NCBI RefSeq assembly: GCF_000247695.1
Contig: NW_004624882.1
Location: forward strand, 2,274,985-2,338,984
Direction of reading: 5' to 3'
From: Heterocephalus glaber
Lineage: Eukaryota > Chordata > Mammalia > Rodentia > Bathyergidae
DNA: 64,000 bases
In this document: one piece after another, positions 21,766-33,479 of the stretch
Layout: each line of letters opens with the position of its first letter
Position numbering within the stretch: position 1 is the stretch's first letter
Position numbers and translations under genes: made by a program
Notes under the pieces: generated by a model
Databases searched by the model: none
Seen by the model: the letters and a program-made list of their open reading frames with translations, nothing else
What the model was told of the DNA's origin: nothing

Positions 21766-22269
21766 CCATGTAGACTTAACACGGAATCATATGGCGCGAG
21801 CTGCTCCAGCCAGAGAGAAGAGAAGGTGCTGAGTGAATGTAAATGTATGTCATCTTATCTCCATTTATGAGCAAAAGCCCATACTAAAAATCTTTCATGT
21901 ATGTCTTTTGCCAAGTAAAGAGTGGACCTACCTATGAAGGAAGGTTTAACTCAGCAGCTTTCCTGCACTAGCAAATTAGTTCAGGATAAACATGTTGCTA
22001 GCAGCTCTCATGAATGCAGATGTCCTTTAAAATCATAGCAAGCAATTGCACGGTCCTTATATTGTACCAGACACTTGCTAAAGTGCTTTATTTACATGTA
22101 TTTATTCACTGAATTTTTAAAAAATTGAAACATTTATATTGTACTGCACCAAGTATAGATTGGGCATCATGCCAAGTTCTGGGAACAGAGAGGGATGACA
22201 CATTTCCAGCCCTCTAAGAACTCACGTGGTCTAGGAGAGGAGATCTTGGAGATTTTCTAACCCATCCTT
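21766..22269. other. Unannotated sequence
   Basis: No gene is recognised. A weak ancient-repeat resemblance (GGGCATCATGCCAAGTTCTG) lies near 22165. Confidence 0.35.
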
Positions 22270-22400
22270 TATATTCACACCGAGAAAGAAACTGAGGCCA
22301 AGAGACAGTCTTATTGACCATGGTGACACAGCAAGTTAGCACTAGAGCAGGGGCTGTCACTTGGGCCTTCCAACTCTCATTCTGTGCTCTTTCAGCTATC
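22270..22400 (-). repeat. MIR, antisense
   Basis: AGAAAGAAACTGAGGCCAAG, TGACACAGCAAGTTAGCACT and CATTCTGTGCTCTTTCAGC are the antisense MIR core and 5' part. Confidence 0.75.
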
Positions 22401-23589
22401 AGAAGGTCTCACCCAGAAACAGTGTTGCTCTAGGATAGAATCCAATAATTCACAAAGCCAGTTGAAAAGTTCAAAGGACTTGGAGCCCCAAAATATTCCA
22501 AAGAAAATATAAGCATGCATAGTTAATGTGAAAACGGGCCCTCCCTAGACTAGTTGCCTACTAATATCTCATGAACTAGCCATTTCTAAATTGCTAGGGT
22601 TTTAAGTGTCCATAAAATTACCTTATCAAGCACCAGTGATTTTTCTTGTATATTTGGAAGCAAAACAGAAACTGCAGGGGAGGCATAGCCTAATAAAAAT
22701 TTACACTTGCACTGGTCACAAAGAATTGAATGAAACTGGAGCTGTAATTTTAAATGACTCCTGTTTGTTTAATGTTTGCCTTTGATCCTTTAAATATTAA
22801 AATTTAGTTTAAGCCTAAATTGAACGTTTTTATTACTATCTTATGAAATAATTCTCAATTTGGCCCCACATATCAGCAACATAAATCAAGAACATATATA
22901 GTTTTTAAAGGGAGACAAATATTGAGTTCCCTGAAATTCACAGACTTACGGGAGAAGAACAACACGTAGCTGTTTTTATAAATCATTTGAACATTACTTT
23001 AACATTTCTCACTTGGGAAACAAAAAGAAATATGTAAAAAAAGATAAATTTATTATTACTTTCAGTTGATTAATCATTTGAAAAGTTTGAGGCTAGAAAA
23101 AATTAAAATGCAAACAGCCACATAGCTTTCCACTCAATAAATCTATCATGATGAAAGGCAATTTGATTTTAGGTAAACTGATGCATTAACTCATGAGTGT
23201 ATCTACATGTGATTTTTTTAAATGTCTGAATAATCTCTTAGGATCAATCATGAGAAGCCAGATGAGATCAAAGATTCCTGAATGGCACATGTCATTATGA
23301 GATGCCTTTTGCAAAATCAGTTCATTTCAATACAGATTTTGAAGCTGATCAAATGTACATATTTGTTAGGAAAATGATAGAAACAGAGTATATAGCCAGA
23401 TTTTACCAAGACCTTTAATGCAAATTTTCCCAATATCCTGAGGACAAAGTGGAGAGATATGGTGTGCATGATGATCGGGTTGTGGTAGCCTTTGAATGGT
23501 AGAAAGAGTATCCTCTAAGGGGGTTGATGAATGAATTGAAATCCTCTAGTGGTGGCACACTGCAGGACTCTGCAGTGTACATTCTCTCA
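22401..23589. other. Unannotated AT-rich unique sequence
   Basis: About 1.2 kb with no recognised repeat. It is one of the longer repeat-free blocks, so it could hold conserved noncoding sequence. Nothing seen here demonstrates that. Confidence 0.35.
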
Positions 23590-24010
23590 ATATTTACTTG
23601 TATTCATGCTACTTCCTTTTCCTCCTGGACACATCCATATGCAACTTGATGACATTTCTCAGCATCCCTTGGACTTCAATGGGGCCAGGTGATTGAGCTG
23701 TGGCCAATGGAACAATGTGCACCACATGTCTAGGTCTGGGTCGTGACAACCTCTCACTCCTGCTCCCGCATACACTGTTACCTTGCAGCCAACTGGAAGA
23801 ATGACAACCTTGAGCTGACCTTGAAAGTCAGGTCATGAAAACAGTGGAGTCACAAGATAAGAAAACAAAAACAAAAAACAGCTCTCTAAATCATCCTGGG
23901 GGAAAAAAGGTATCAGACCAGAAAGACCTACAGTGACTATGTAAACAAAAAATAAACTTTACTGTGTTAAGCCACAAAGACTTCAGGGTTAGTCTGTTGC
24001 TGTAGGTCAC
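23590..24010 (+). mobile_element. Ancient LTR-like repeat, sense, tentative
   Basis: CAGCATCCCTTGGACTTCAAT, GGTGATTGAGCTGTGGCCAA and the 3' part TACTGTGTTAAGCCACAAAG with GGGTTAGTCTGTTGCTGTAG resemble 3' ends of ERVL/MaLR-class LTRs. Confidence 0.45.
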
Positions 24011-24144
24011 ATCACCTTCCACAATAAAGAAAGTCTTGTAAGGGTAAAATCTAGAAACTGTAAAGTACTGGTATCTAGACCGGGAGAGAAAAATTGAGAT
24101 TTAATCCAGGACAGAGTGACAAATGATATAGTAGGAGTGTAATA

Positions 24145-24540
24145 AAAGATGCAGTGATTGAATAACAAGCTCTGGAGCTAGATGTCATGTATTCAGATTC
24201 CAGATCTGACACTAATCAGCTCTGTGACTTTAGGAAAACTACTTAATTTTCAGTTTCTTTAATTTCAGTCTCTATATACATAAAATAGAGCTACAAAAAG
24301 GATATGCCTGGGCCTGGAATTCAGCTCAGTGGCACCATGCCTGCCTCACAAGCACATGGTCATGAGTTCGATCCCCAGTACTGCAAAAAAAATAATAATA
24401 ATAACAATAAAATAAAATAAAATAAATAAAAGGATATACCTTACAGATTATTGTGAAGATTAAACTAATTAATATTCACAAAGCACTCTATAGAGCCTGG
24501 CACATTGTAAGTGCTTAAAAATGTCACATTCACCATGATT
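24145..24540 (+). repeat. MIR, sense, split by a SINE
   Basis: AACAAGCTCTGGAGCTAGAT, CAGCTCTGTGACTTTAGG and ACTACTTAATTTTCAGTTTC are MIR 5' and core. After the SINE at 24310-24428 the MIR resumes with TTATTGTGAAGATTAAAC, AGAGCCTGGCACATTGTAAG and TGCTTAAAAATG. Confidence 0.82.
24310..24428 (+). mobile_element. ID-type SINE, sense, intermediate subfamily
   Basis: GGGCCTGGAATTCAGCTCAG, TGGCACCATGCCTGCC and GAGTTCGATCCCCAGTACTG, then a long (AATA/AAAT)n tail. The duplication AAAAGGATATGCCT versus AAAAGGATATACCT (24296-24309 and 24429-24442) has one mismatch. The GGCACCATGCCTGCC segment differs from both the classic ID and the TGGTTCCGCC form. Confidence 0.88.
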
Positions 24541-25394
24541 ATGATGGGGCAAAGGAAAAAAGCAGGTCACATTCAACTGAAAGAATCAAAGAAGGCTTTC
24601 CACAGATATCACCTGAACTTGGCCTAGACGAATGAACAGAATTTGAATATTTAGAAGTCAGGGTTTGAGAGACATGAAAAGTACACATACAAAGTGGATA
24701 TTATGAGGCAAAAGGTGATTTTCAAAACAAGGAGCAGTCTCACTCAGGGGATCCTGTAGGGAAGAAGATTATAGAAGTGCTGAATGCTCTAGAGAGGAGT
24801 TTGGAAGTTATTTAGGAGACGGTGACGAGCAATGGAAGGCATCTGACCAGAGTGATGGCTTAGAGCTGTGCAACATAAGGATGAAACCAGAGGCAGGGTG
24901 TAAGTGCAATTGAAGACATGAGATGGAGACAGCAGAGAGGCTCCTTAAGATGTCAAGAATAGGTGAAAGCAAAGGCAATTAGGAGCCTAGTGTAGCGGTT
25001 CAGTTGTGAATTCACGAGGACCAGAACTAGGGTAATGACAATAGGAACAAAGAAGAAAGGAACTGTAAGACAGAGATTTCCAAGAGTAGGATACCCAAGT
25101 CAGTCTGATATTAATCCATAATGCATAATCTGCCCATCCAATATCAAAATATCTGTAAACTGAAAGTTATGTCATAACTCATTTGGCAGTAAAGTCTGAC
25201 CTGAACTGCTAACATCTTATTAGTGGACTTTATCTCACTTGGTTTGAATATGTTTGAATTTTCCATAGCAATACAGGGTTTGGGTACATGCGTACTGCTG
25301 GGAGTGATATCTAATAGGTGGTATATACCCTGTGCTGCCTTTCTTTAATCTGAAAAGCTAAATGGCTCTGGTCAAAGAACTTTAGGAAAGAAAT
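24541..25394. other. Unannotated sequence
   Basis: No repeat or gene recognised. Confidence 0.4.
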
Positions 25395-25690
25395 TAGTGC
25401 ACGCTATGGGTTGAACTGTGTCTCCGCAAAAGACATGTTAAAGTCCTAATCCCCAGTATTTCTGATTGTAGCCTTATTTGAAAGTAGGGATTTTGCAGAT
25501 ATAATTAAGATGAGTCATTAGGGTGAACTAATCCAGTATGACTACTGTTCATACCGAAAGGAAAAATTTGTGCACAGACACAGACACGCACAAAGAGAAC
25601 ACCATGTAAAGATGCACATCTGAAATGGAGCCTGCTAGTGAAAACTAGAGTCCAGGAACTAACTAGTTCCTGACTTGCCAGAAAGATGCC
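25395..25690 (+). mobile_element. MLT1/MST-type LTR 5' part, sense
   Basis: GCTATGGGTTGAACTGTGTC, AAAGTCCTAATCCCCAGTAT and GTAGCCTTATTTGAAAGTAG, then GATGAGTCATTAGGGTGAAC and AATCCAGTATGACTACTGTT, are the recognisable start of a MaLR LTR. The 3' part degrades after about 25690. Confidence 0.78.
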
Positions 25691-27160
25691 ATAAACACAG
25701 TGGTAGGCAGGAAGTCTGGCTTCTACTGTGTGGCTGGGTATGTGCAGGTTAGGTGCTCAGATAAATTTCCTGCTGAGCAACCCTGTCTCTTCCTGCTTCT
25801 CCGTATATAACCTTATGAAAGAACTCAATGAGTTGCAAGGACCTAACTGAGACATCAAGGAAGCAGAGGTAAGGTGTTACTGATTGAGTATATACTGGAA
25901 GTCAGAGCAGAAAGTGGGAAATTATCCACAAGGCAAGCCAATGAAGAGGTACACATGGCTATCCAAGATCAGAGCACGTAATGATTCCACAGCTAGGTCA
26001 ATCAGCAAGAAGCAGGGGATATAAATAGTACTGGTATATGGGCCAAGCACTAGTCTAAGGCCCACAATAGCCTAGTGAGTGGGGGAAGTCGAGGAACAGG
26101 AGGTCAGATCAGAGCTTGCTTCCAGTGAGAAGTTTTGGCCTGATTCGTGAGAAGGCCTTTCTAGTGTGGACAATCTGAGGCCCATAGCTGAAGTCCTTTG
26201 AGAAAATCTCTCTGGAGGAAGGAATGGGGTAGTGGAGAAGAGCAGAAGGGAAAGTGCTCCCTAAGTTGTGCGGCACTTTGGCCTATAGGATCTCACCTTC
26301 CCAAAGCACAGCTTCCCATCCAGTGGCAGTATGCTTCAAATGTTCAAGCATGGGAAAATCATTAAACTAAATAGGCAATTCTACAAGACCAGTACCCAAT
26401 ATAATTTTTCTTCTTTGGTTAGGCTACTTTTGCCTAATGGCCAGAGGTATAATTATCAAGGTCAAATAGGCATACTAAATAATGTATAACACAGATGAAA
26501 AGGGATTCGGTAAAATAAATCTCCTTTCCCCAAAAGCTTTTCCGGAGATGCACGTTTGCGGGGTGCATTAATCATTATTTTTCTAAAAAGATGGCAGAGG
26601 ATAGTTGCATGAAATCAATTCACTCCACATTTAATGCACTCCAGTCTGCGTAATGCACATAATAAGTATACTAACTACATTGAGCCTCTCTCCTCCAACT
26701 CAACCACACTTAACAACAGGAGCATTAGATATCCCACAGACTCTTGCAATTTCCCTTCCATTTCCTTTGACTTAATGGATTCAATGAGCAACTCTCCATT
26801 ATTCTCTGGTGGTGTCCCAGGCTCACTCTCACCTTTCTTCTCTTCCACTGACTCTTTTGATCATGATTTACCAGGAAGGGGTATAATTCTCTCTCACATC
26901 ATCCCCCAAAGCCATGTTATACAGTCTAATGAAATAGAACCCTCTCCTTTAGGTAAAATTGTCTTAATGTCATTCCTTCTTTACATATCCATCTGTACCT
27001 CTGTAAGTAAGGGAAACTATAAAATGTAGCAATGAAAATCAGAAAACTGTTTAGTTTTCTAGCGCTCAAGTTAAGTTCCAAGGAGGATGGGAGTTAGCTC
27101 TGTAATGCCACTGGGGAAGCCCTTCCACATTTATCTTTCTACTCCACCTCAGCATAATAT
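25691..27160. other. Unannotated sequence containing an unassigned 131-codon ORF
   Basis: An ATG-initiated ORF lies at 26634-27029 (131 codons, Ser/Pro-rich in the middle, a short hydrophobic stretch near the C-terminus). I recognise no family, there is no promoter or polyadenylation evidence, and a pyrimidine-rich composition can produce long ORFs by chance. The rest of the stretch holds nothing recognisable. Confidence 0.3.
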
Positions 27161-27165
27161 GTGGC

Positions 27166-27170
<5 letters not shown>

Positions 27171-27212
<42 letters not shown>
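27171..27212 (+). repeat. (TG)n microsatellite
   Basis: About 21 uninterrupted TG units immediately next to an antisense B1-dID, probably grown from the SINE tail. Confidence 0.97.
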
Positions 27213-27213
<1 letters not shown>

Positions 27214-27216
<3 letters not shown>

Positions 27217-27402
27217 ACTGGTCATTGAACCTAGGGCCTTTGCATTGAGCTACATCCTAACCCTTTTTCATTTTTTTTTTAGATTTTGAGATAGGGTCTC
27301 TAAGTCCCTATGTTACCCAGGCTGGGCTTGTACTTGTGATTCTCCTGCTTTGGGCAACCAGAGTGCTGGTATTGCAGGTGTGAGCCACCACACCCACTTA
27401 TG
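27214..27402 (-). mobile_element. B1-dID dimeric SINE, antisense
   Basis: ID part: GTCATTGAACCTAGGGCCTT, GAGCTACATCCTAACCC. B1 part: ATTTTGAGATAGGGTCTCTA, ACCCAGGCTGGGCTTGTACT, TGCAGGTGTGAGCCACCACAC. Confidence 0.88.
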
Positions 27403-28557
27403 GCTGTCATTTTAAGGCTTGCTGACTTATGATTTCAAAGTGGCTATTTTTCTTGCAATATTGTGACTGTGTCCCAAACAGGAAAAGAAAGATAGTATGT
27501 ATATATTTCTATCGGCAAAAGACAACCAAATCAGCTGTGTCTGCTGCCATGTTAAAAAACATGGCTTAAAGCCATACTGTATAATTTTTACCTACATTGT
27601 CATTGTCAGAATTGTGTCATATGGCCAGCTATAAACACATAGAAGCCAATAAAATGTAGATTTTTGGTGAGAAAATTTCCATCCCAAACAAAATAGGGTT
27701 ATTTTGGGATAAATGCAAAGGGCAAGACATATCAGCTATCTGATGAGAGATGTAAGAGAAGCAATACAATTGCAGGTCTTGATCAAAGGTGAAATGAAAG
27801 TAGCACAGGCCTATGTGAGAGCATCCAAGGAGGAAGTGCGATCCAAGGAGGGGCCCAAAAGAGGATCACGAAAAGCTTATTGACAAATGAAACTGGAGGA
27901 ACCAACAGGAATTAACTAAGAAAAGGGGTGGCGTGCTCTCGTCCTGTTACCTTCAGTCTGGGAAGACAGCCAACCAAACAGATCCAGGGACTAAGCTTTT
28001 AAAATTTATTATGGAAGGAATTATAATATAGGTAGGGAAGATGTGTACTCCTAAAATTTCTGAGCTTGGAGATGACAATCTTGCCAAAAGCTAGTCTACA
28101 TAAATATCAATCGCTCTGTCTGACTACACTTTTAAAATCTGAAAAGAGGGCCAAGAACATTTTTAAAAATGCAAGCATAGTCCTGCCACATACAGAACTG
28201 CAGGGGAAAAAGAAAACCCTTATCCACTCTTGTTTGTCTTTATTATATCTTTGGGTCCAACCACAGAGTCTGCATCAAGCTTATTTGTCCTTCACTGTCT
28301 AGAATGTTATTTTATACTGTTATCTACTGGGGAAAGGTGGGGGATTTGCAATTTAATTATCACAATTGCACCTCTAAATTCTTATGTCCTACTTCTCTGC
28401 CACAGCCTGCAGTACGTGTATAGTGACTGCTTCAGATGAAGCACAGACTCAGTAACATCACTAAACACACAACGCTATGTATTTGCAGCAACTATCTGGA
28501 CACAACTTTCTCACACACAAACACACTCACAATTGCATCCATAAATGTTATCATTAT
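27403..28557. other. Unannotated sequence
   Basis: About 1.1 kb with no recognised repeat. The 78-codon and 69-codon ORFs at 28066-28302 and 28230-28439 overlap each other and are unrecognised. Confidence 0.4.
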
Positions 28558-28741
28558 TTTTTGTGGAATTGGGGATTGAACTCAGGGTCTTTGCACTAAG
28601 CTATATTCTCAGCCTTTTTTAAAATTTTGAGACAAGGTCTCCTAAGTCATTAAATTGCTTGAGCTGAGCTCAAACTTGCAATCCCCCTGCCTCAGCCTCC
28701 CAGACTGCTAGGAATAGAGGTGTGTGCCACCCTTCCTAGCT
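28558..28741 (-). mobile_element. B1-dID dimeric SINE, antisense
   Basis: GGGGATTGAACTCAGGGTCT and AAGCTATATTCTCAGCC, then TTTTGAGACAAGGTCTCCTA, CTGCCTCAGCCTCCCAGACT and GAGGTGTGTGCCACCC. This is the two-part structure of B1-dID. Confidence 0.87.
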
Positions 28742-29397
28742 CACAGATTTTTTAAAACTTTGTTCTTTCCTCTTCAAAACATTGAAAACTCTCACAAAAT
28801 AATACTATTATTTTGCTTTCTTTCTATTTTCCACACTAGTTAGTTCAATTTCCTGTAAAATAGGAATGTAGCAGTAGGGATGCTATATTTTAGCACTCAG
28901 GTCAGACCTAGTCAAACATTACAGCAGGGTCCCTTGCAGAAGGGACCTTCCAGACCAAAAGACAACTGGAATGTAGCATTAAAAATAATTATGTATAACT
29001 ACTAGGGAAAGTAGCATCAGTTGGCTTTGTAAAATCTAAATGCTGTCCAAACAGTTAAGTTTGAACAGAATGATGAATTTCATGGGTTAGAGGGACAGAT
29101 TGGTTATTCATGTTTGAGTAGAGAGAGAAACAGACCTTAAAGGTCTCCTGCTTCTGCTTCTTTGTTGCTGGTTACTCCCAGTGATATCCTGAAGCCCGGC
29201 TGAGAGCCAGTTCCTCCACTGCTAAATCTGGGGGCCAGAAGACTCTGGATAAAAGTGTGCAGGAAATCTGAGCAGACAACCTCTCCACTCCTGGCATGGG
29301 GGGCAGCTAGGAGACAATGGGACCAAGCAGTAGCGAGACTTTTGATAAGAACATTCTGTGCTTGCCAAGAAAACTAGAAGACTATTCTCGGGTTTTC
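28742..29397. other. Unannotated sequence
   Basis: No repeat or gene recognised. Confidence 0.4.
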
Positions 29398-29775
29398 CCC
29401 CCTCTCCTCTTCCTTTTTCCCTCCTCCTCCCTTTACAGTTTCCCTTTCCTTTGAAGAGTTTCTTCCTATTTCATATTATCTATTATACATTTTGGTCCTT
29501 ATTTACACTTTTGCTTTCTCACACCAGAGAAACAATGTGATATTTACATGTGTCCGATTTATTTCACTTAAGAGTATAGTCTCAAGTTGCATCAAAAAAA
29601 TAGAAAAGAAGGAAAAAAATGAAAACAAAGCTTTAATAAGGGAGGAGGGGGATTAAAGGGAGGGGCGGGAACTGGGAGAAAAAGGGGTAATCAAGATATA
29701 TCACGTACAGGTACAAATTCCCTTTGATGAATGTGATCATTATGTATATTTCAATTATACTTATAAAATTAATTT
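29398..29775 (+). mobile_element. Short 5'-inverted (twin-primed) L1 tail
   Basis: 29398-29597 is the L1 3' region in reverse: pyrimidine-rich CCTCTCCTCTTCCTTTTTCC, then TTTCACTTAAGAGTATAGTC, the complement of the ATACTCTTAAGTGAAAT motif in the sense copy near 60315. From about 29597 the L1 turns to sense orientation: a G-rich polypurine block, ACAGGTACAAATTCCCTTTG and a terminal A-rich tail. The two arms together span the last part of one L1, as in twin priming. Confidence 0.78.
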
Positions 29776-30389
29776 TAAAAAATAAATTTCAATGGCCTCA
29801 GTGATAAGGCCTGAGAACAGGAAAAACAACAAAACTAGGATAATATAGCCTCAATAATATAACTGATTTGAGAATCATTTTCTAACGACTGCTAATGCAT
29901 CGTTTGCATCAGTCTTCAGTGTACCATGATGCTTTGTGATTTACATAAGGAGGCTAGAGAATATATTCCTGTAATATTTTCCTAATAAGGCCAAGCTGGA
30001 GGTTATAACTGACAACTGAAGAGAAGCAGCTGAAATAATTGTGACAAGTTCGAGAATTATGAGAGTATGAACCTGGTGCAGGTCAATGACATGTCTGGGT
30101 CAAATGATAAAGGAAGGAATGATTAATAACCACAGCCATAGGCCTATGCCAGGTTCACATACTAATAGTAACTGTAGACTGAACAAGGCAAATCATAAAG
30201 AGTTGATTAGTAAGGATTGTAAGGTTCTTGGCTGACAGCAATAAAGATGACCTATGTTTGAGTAGAGAAGACAGCAGTCTCTGTGGGGAGAGCCAGGGAT
30301 AGACTCTGCTGCAACGAATTGCCTTTCTTGTTTCTAGATGCCAGAATATTCACCATTTAGAAGTCATTGCTTTGGATTAGGTACTAACA
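29776..30389. other. Unannotated sequence
   Basis: No repeat or gene recognised. Confidence 0.4.
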
Positions 30390-30800
30390 ACCTGTCTTTA
30401 TACCATATAACAAATTACTTCAAAATGTAGTGACTTAAAAACAATGTACATTTATCATCTCAAAATTCCTGTGACTCAGATATCTGGGTGTCACCTGTCT
30501 GGATCCGCTGCTTCCTTCCTGTCTCTAATCAGGCTGAAATCAGGTGCCACTTCAGGGTCTGGGGATTCATCTGAAGGTTCAGTCAGGGAAGGATTTACAT
30601 CCAAGTTCATATGGTTATTGGGAGAATTCAGTTTCTTGCAGGCTGTTAAGTGGAGAGTCTCAGTTCCTCACTAAATCTTGGTCAGAGGTGGTCTTCAGTC
30701 CCTTGTCATATTCCACTGTCCAAACTATGGTAGCAATCTGCTTCACCAAAGCATTCAAGTCAAAAAGGCAGAAGAAAGAGTCTCTAAATAGATAGAATCT
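30390..30800 (-). mobile_element. LTR remnant (MLT1-like), antisense, diverged
   Basis: ATACCATATAACAAATTACT, TCAAAATGTAGTGACTTAAA and TCCTGTGACTCAGATATCTG, then CAAGTTCATATGGTTATTGG. It is the same family as the copies at 16897 and 38800. Two overlapping plus-strand ORFs inside it are not protein-coding. Confidence 0.5.
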
Positions 30801-31553
30801 GTAATGGTTTCTGATATAATTAAAAGACCGACATCCCATCACATTTTCCAATCTACTCACTAGAAGCAAGTAACCAAGCCCGTCCCACATTCAAAGGAAA
30901 AGAAATTACACAAATGAATAAATAGTAGGAAACAGTTCATTGAGGGCCATGCCATTTGCTGCCAACCACACTGTTTCTTGGTGTCCTGTTTTAAAATGTT
31001 AGTGCTCAGGGATAAGATAAGGCCATTCTGATCATTCTTTAGTACAGTAAACACAATTTTTAGGTTTCTTTGGAATTATGGGAAGCCAAATGAAAACTAG
31101 GGAAGGTAAGAGGAGCTATAAAATGGCAAAGATCTCAGAAAATGGAGATGGGGAGTGAGGATGTTGACCCACCAATTCAGGAGTTAAGTGGCTAGGACCA
31201 GCATCACTGGAGCTTGAGAAAATACTCTGACTCTGGGATGAATGAAATTAAACGTGAGTCAGCAAATATGGACTGTAGCTAAATAAAAGTTAGCTTGAAA
31301 CTGAACAAAGAGGAAAATAATATATGAGGGCCCTGAAAGTGATAGTTATTCTACAATGGCAAGCTCTTTGGAAGAGTATAAATCTGTCCTTTTCTCTGCA
31401 TGTAAAGGGCCTGAATGACTCCTTAGATTAACATACAGAAAATAATGGCAGTTTGGGGATATAATGGAGGGAGAGCACAAAAAACCTGTTTACCTTTCCT
31501 AGAAGACAAGGCTTTCAAACATTAGGATACACTGCTAAATTGGTGATTATAAA
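30801..31553. other. Unannotated sequence
   Basis: No repeat or gene recognised. Confidence 0.4.
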
Positions 31554-31566
31554 AAAAAGTAGACAG

Positions 31567-31763
31567 AAGGGAAAGGAAAAATTATGAGAAAAGAAAAAAA
31601 TGGAAATGAAATCCATGTAAGTAGGGAAGAGTGGAGGGGTGAAGGGCGCACAGGTAATGGGGAAAAAAACAAGAGCCAAGATACATCATGTACAGGTACA
31701 AGCACCCAATGATAAATGTAAACGTATTGTATACCTAAAATGTACCAATAAAAGAACTTAAGG
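31567..31763 (+). mobile_element. 5'-truncated L1 3'UTR insertion
   Basis: A purine-rich segment (GTAGGGAAGAGTGGAGGGGT) leads to ATCATGTACAGGTACAAGCA and the terminal ACCAATAAAAGAACTTAAGG. The flanks AAAAAGTAGACAG (31554-31566) and AAAAAGTAGAAAG (31764-31776) form a target duplication with one mismatch. Confidence 0.88.
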
Positions 31764-31776
31764 AAAAAGTAGAAAG

Positions 31777-32549
31777 TTATTTTTTGTTTCTCTTGAGAGA
31801 TAATTTCCACAGAATCCAGGACATTGTTGAATGACTTGCCCTCATCTACAAGACCAGTATGAAGAATAGGACTCCAGATCTGAATTTAGTAGATCAGTCA
31901 CAAATTGAAGTGTTACGGGAAGATCTCTAGGACACACGCACTACTTACTTATGGTGCAAAAATACCTGAGCTGGTACATATCAGCTCAGTCTCATTTCTC
32001 ACTTGTTCTTGAATGTTCCATGAAAATTTCCACTTCTCTGTCCTTTCCTCCACATTCTTTCACCTTCTTTTATCTACTTCTGTCTTCTTTTCCCCTATAG
32101 CAGGCTACCATATCAATAAAAATGATATTATCTTCCATGTAAAGATAATAGATTATAAACAGAAATGGTATAAGTTTCTCCTCCACAGAGATAATATGTT
32201 TCCCACTGTAGTAGGACACAAATTCTGCAGTGATTCTTTAGTAGTACCCTTCATGTAAGTATCATAGAGTTGGCTAATCCATAACTATATACTGTGCTAT
32301 GTCTGGCCTTCCTGACCGCCATGTAAAGGAGATGTGTTAGGGGATGGTAGGCATAACCAGTCACATAGCTGGTTTCCAGTGCAATAAGGAGCTAAAAGGG
32401 GAGAGTAAATAAAGTGCTGAAGAAAGGCAAATAAACAACTGAATGAACAGAATGAAGCAAGGAACAACATACATACCTTCATGATTAAAAAATGATCAAT
32501 ATACTTGGGAAAGAAGAAACTTTCTCAACCTGAAAAAGGCCATCTACCA
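31777..32549. other. Unannotated sequence
   Basis: No repeat is recognised. The short ORFs on both strands are unconvincing. Confidence 0.4.
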
Positions 32550-32705
32550 AGAGGGCATGGTGACATATTCCTGTAATCCTGGCTGTTTGGGAAGTTGAGG
32601 GATGAGAACTGCAAGTTTGACCTCAGCCTGAGCAACTTAGCAAGATGCTGTTTGAAAATAAAAAGGGCTGCGGATGTAGCTCAGTGGTAAAGTGCTTACC
32701 TAACA
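32550..32705 (+). mobile_element. B1-dID dimeric SINE, sense
   Basis: B1 part: GGGCATGGTGACATATTCCT, GTAATCCTGGCTGTTTGGGA. ID part: GGGCTGCGGATGTAGCTCAG, TGGTAAAGTGCTTACC. The order, B1 then ID, matches the antisense copies read in reverse. Confidence 0.82.
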
Positions 32706-32950
32706 TCTACCAAAATCCCACAGTAACACTGGATTCAATGGTGAAAGAACTGAACGCTTTCCAATTAAGATCAGAAATAAGACACAGATATCTGCTCTCA
32801 ACACTTCTATTCAGCATTGCACTGGAGGTTCTAGCCAGGGCAATTTAGTAGGAAAATGAAATGAAAGGTATGCAGATTGAAAAGGAATAAGCAAAACTAT
32901 CTCACTTAGCAAACTATGTGCTTTTGCACATAGAAGCAAGCAAGGAAATA
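32706..32950 (+). mobile_element. L1 ORF2 fragment (reverse-transcriptase domain region)
   Basis: The sense translation near 32749-32848 (part of a 67-codon ORF) reads AFQLRSE...LLSTLLFSIALEVLARAI. This matches the conserved L1 reverse-transcriptase stretch containing PLSPLLFNIVLEVLARAI-type sequence, which lies before the catalytic YADD motif. Downstream DNA continues into the region before that motif and is then lost. It is a short fragment of an older L1. Confidence 0.72.
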
Positions 32951-33099
32951 ATGGAAATTGCCTGAAGGCACAGAGATGGTATCACCGAAATAACAGGTAT
33001 ACCTTATATTTATGTAACATTTCACACCTTCCATAGAATAGGCATCATTTTATCTTCATAACTATGTGCAAGTTATGTACTGCTATTGCTCCATATTAT

Positions 33100-33225
33100 G
33101 GATGGCAAAAGCAGTACTTAGAAAGTCAAGTATTTATTAATAGACCCACAGTCATTAAAAGTCCTACTGAGGCCCAAATCTCCAGCTCTGGGTTTTCACA
33201 CTCGTGCTGTAAGATTGATTAGCTT
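33100..33225 (-). repeat. MIR, antisense, diverged
   Basis: TTGCTCCATATTATGGATGG, a CCACAGTCATTAAAAGTCC block and CCCAAATCTCCAGCTCTGGG follow the antisense MIR layout. Confidence 0.55.
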
Positions 33226-33279
33226 CTTATCTCCTAGAAGCTGCACAGTCCAATAGGACCCTCCATGATGATGAAATTA

Positions 33280-33479
33280 CTGTGGTACCTCGGTTCACAA
33301 ATGTAATTCATTCCACAATTCTGAAAAAGATGGCCACATTCGTATTTGTATGGGAAAGATGGCCGCAGCCATGTTCATCACCCGATGCAGAGTTCATACA
33401 CAAAAACAAAATTTTGTCAAACACTTCTGTTTGTTAAACTGTTTGCAAACAAAAGTATTCATGAACTGAGGCGCCACTG
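33280..33479. mobile_element. TIR-bearing MITE, Tc1/mariner or pogo-like
   Basis: The left end CTGTGGTACCTCGGTTCACA and the reverse complement of the right end, CAGTGGCGCCTCAGTTCATG, form an imperfect inverted repeat of about 20 bp around a 200-bp element. TA precedes the left end and CA follows the right end, compatible with a decayed TA target duplication. There is no transposase, and the family is not identified. A 64-codon ORF across its middle is not credible as a gene. Confidence 0.65.
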
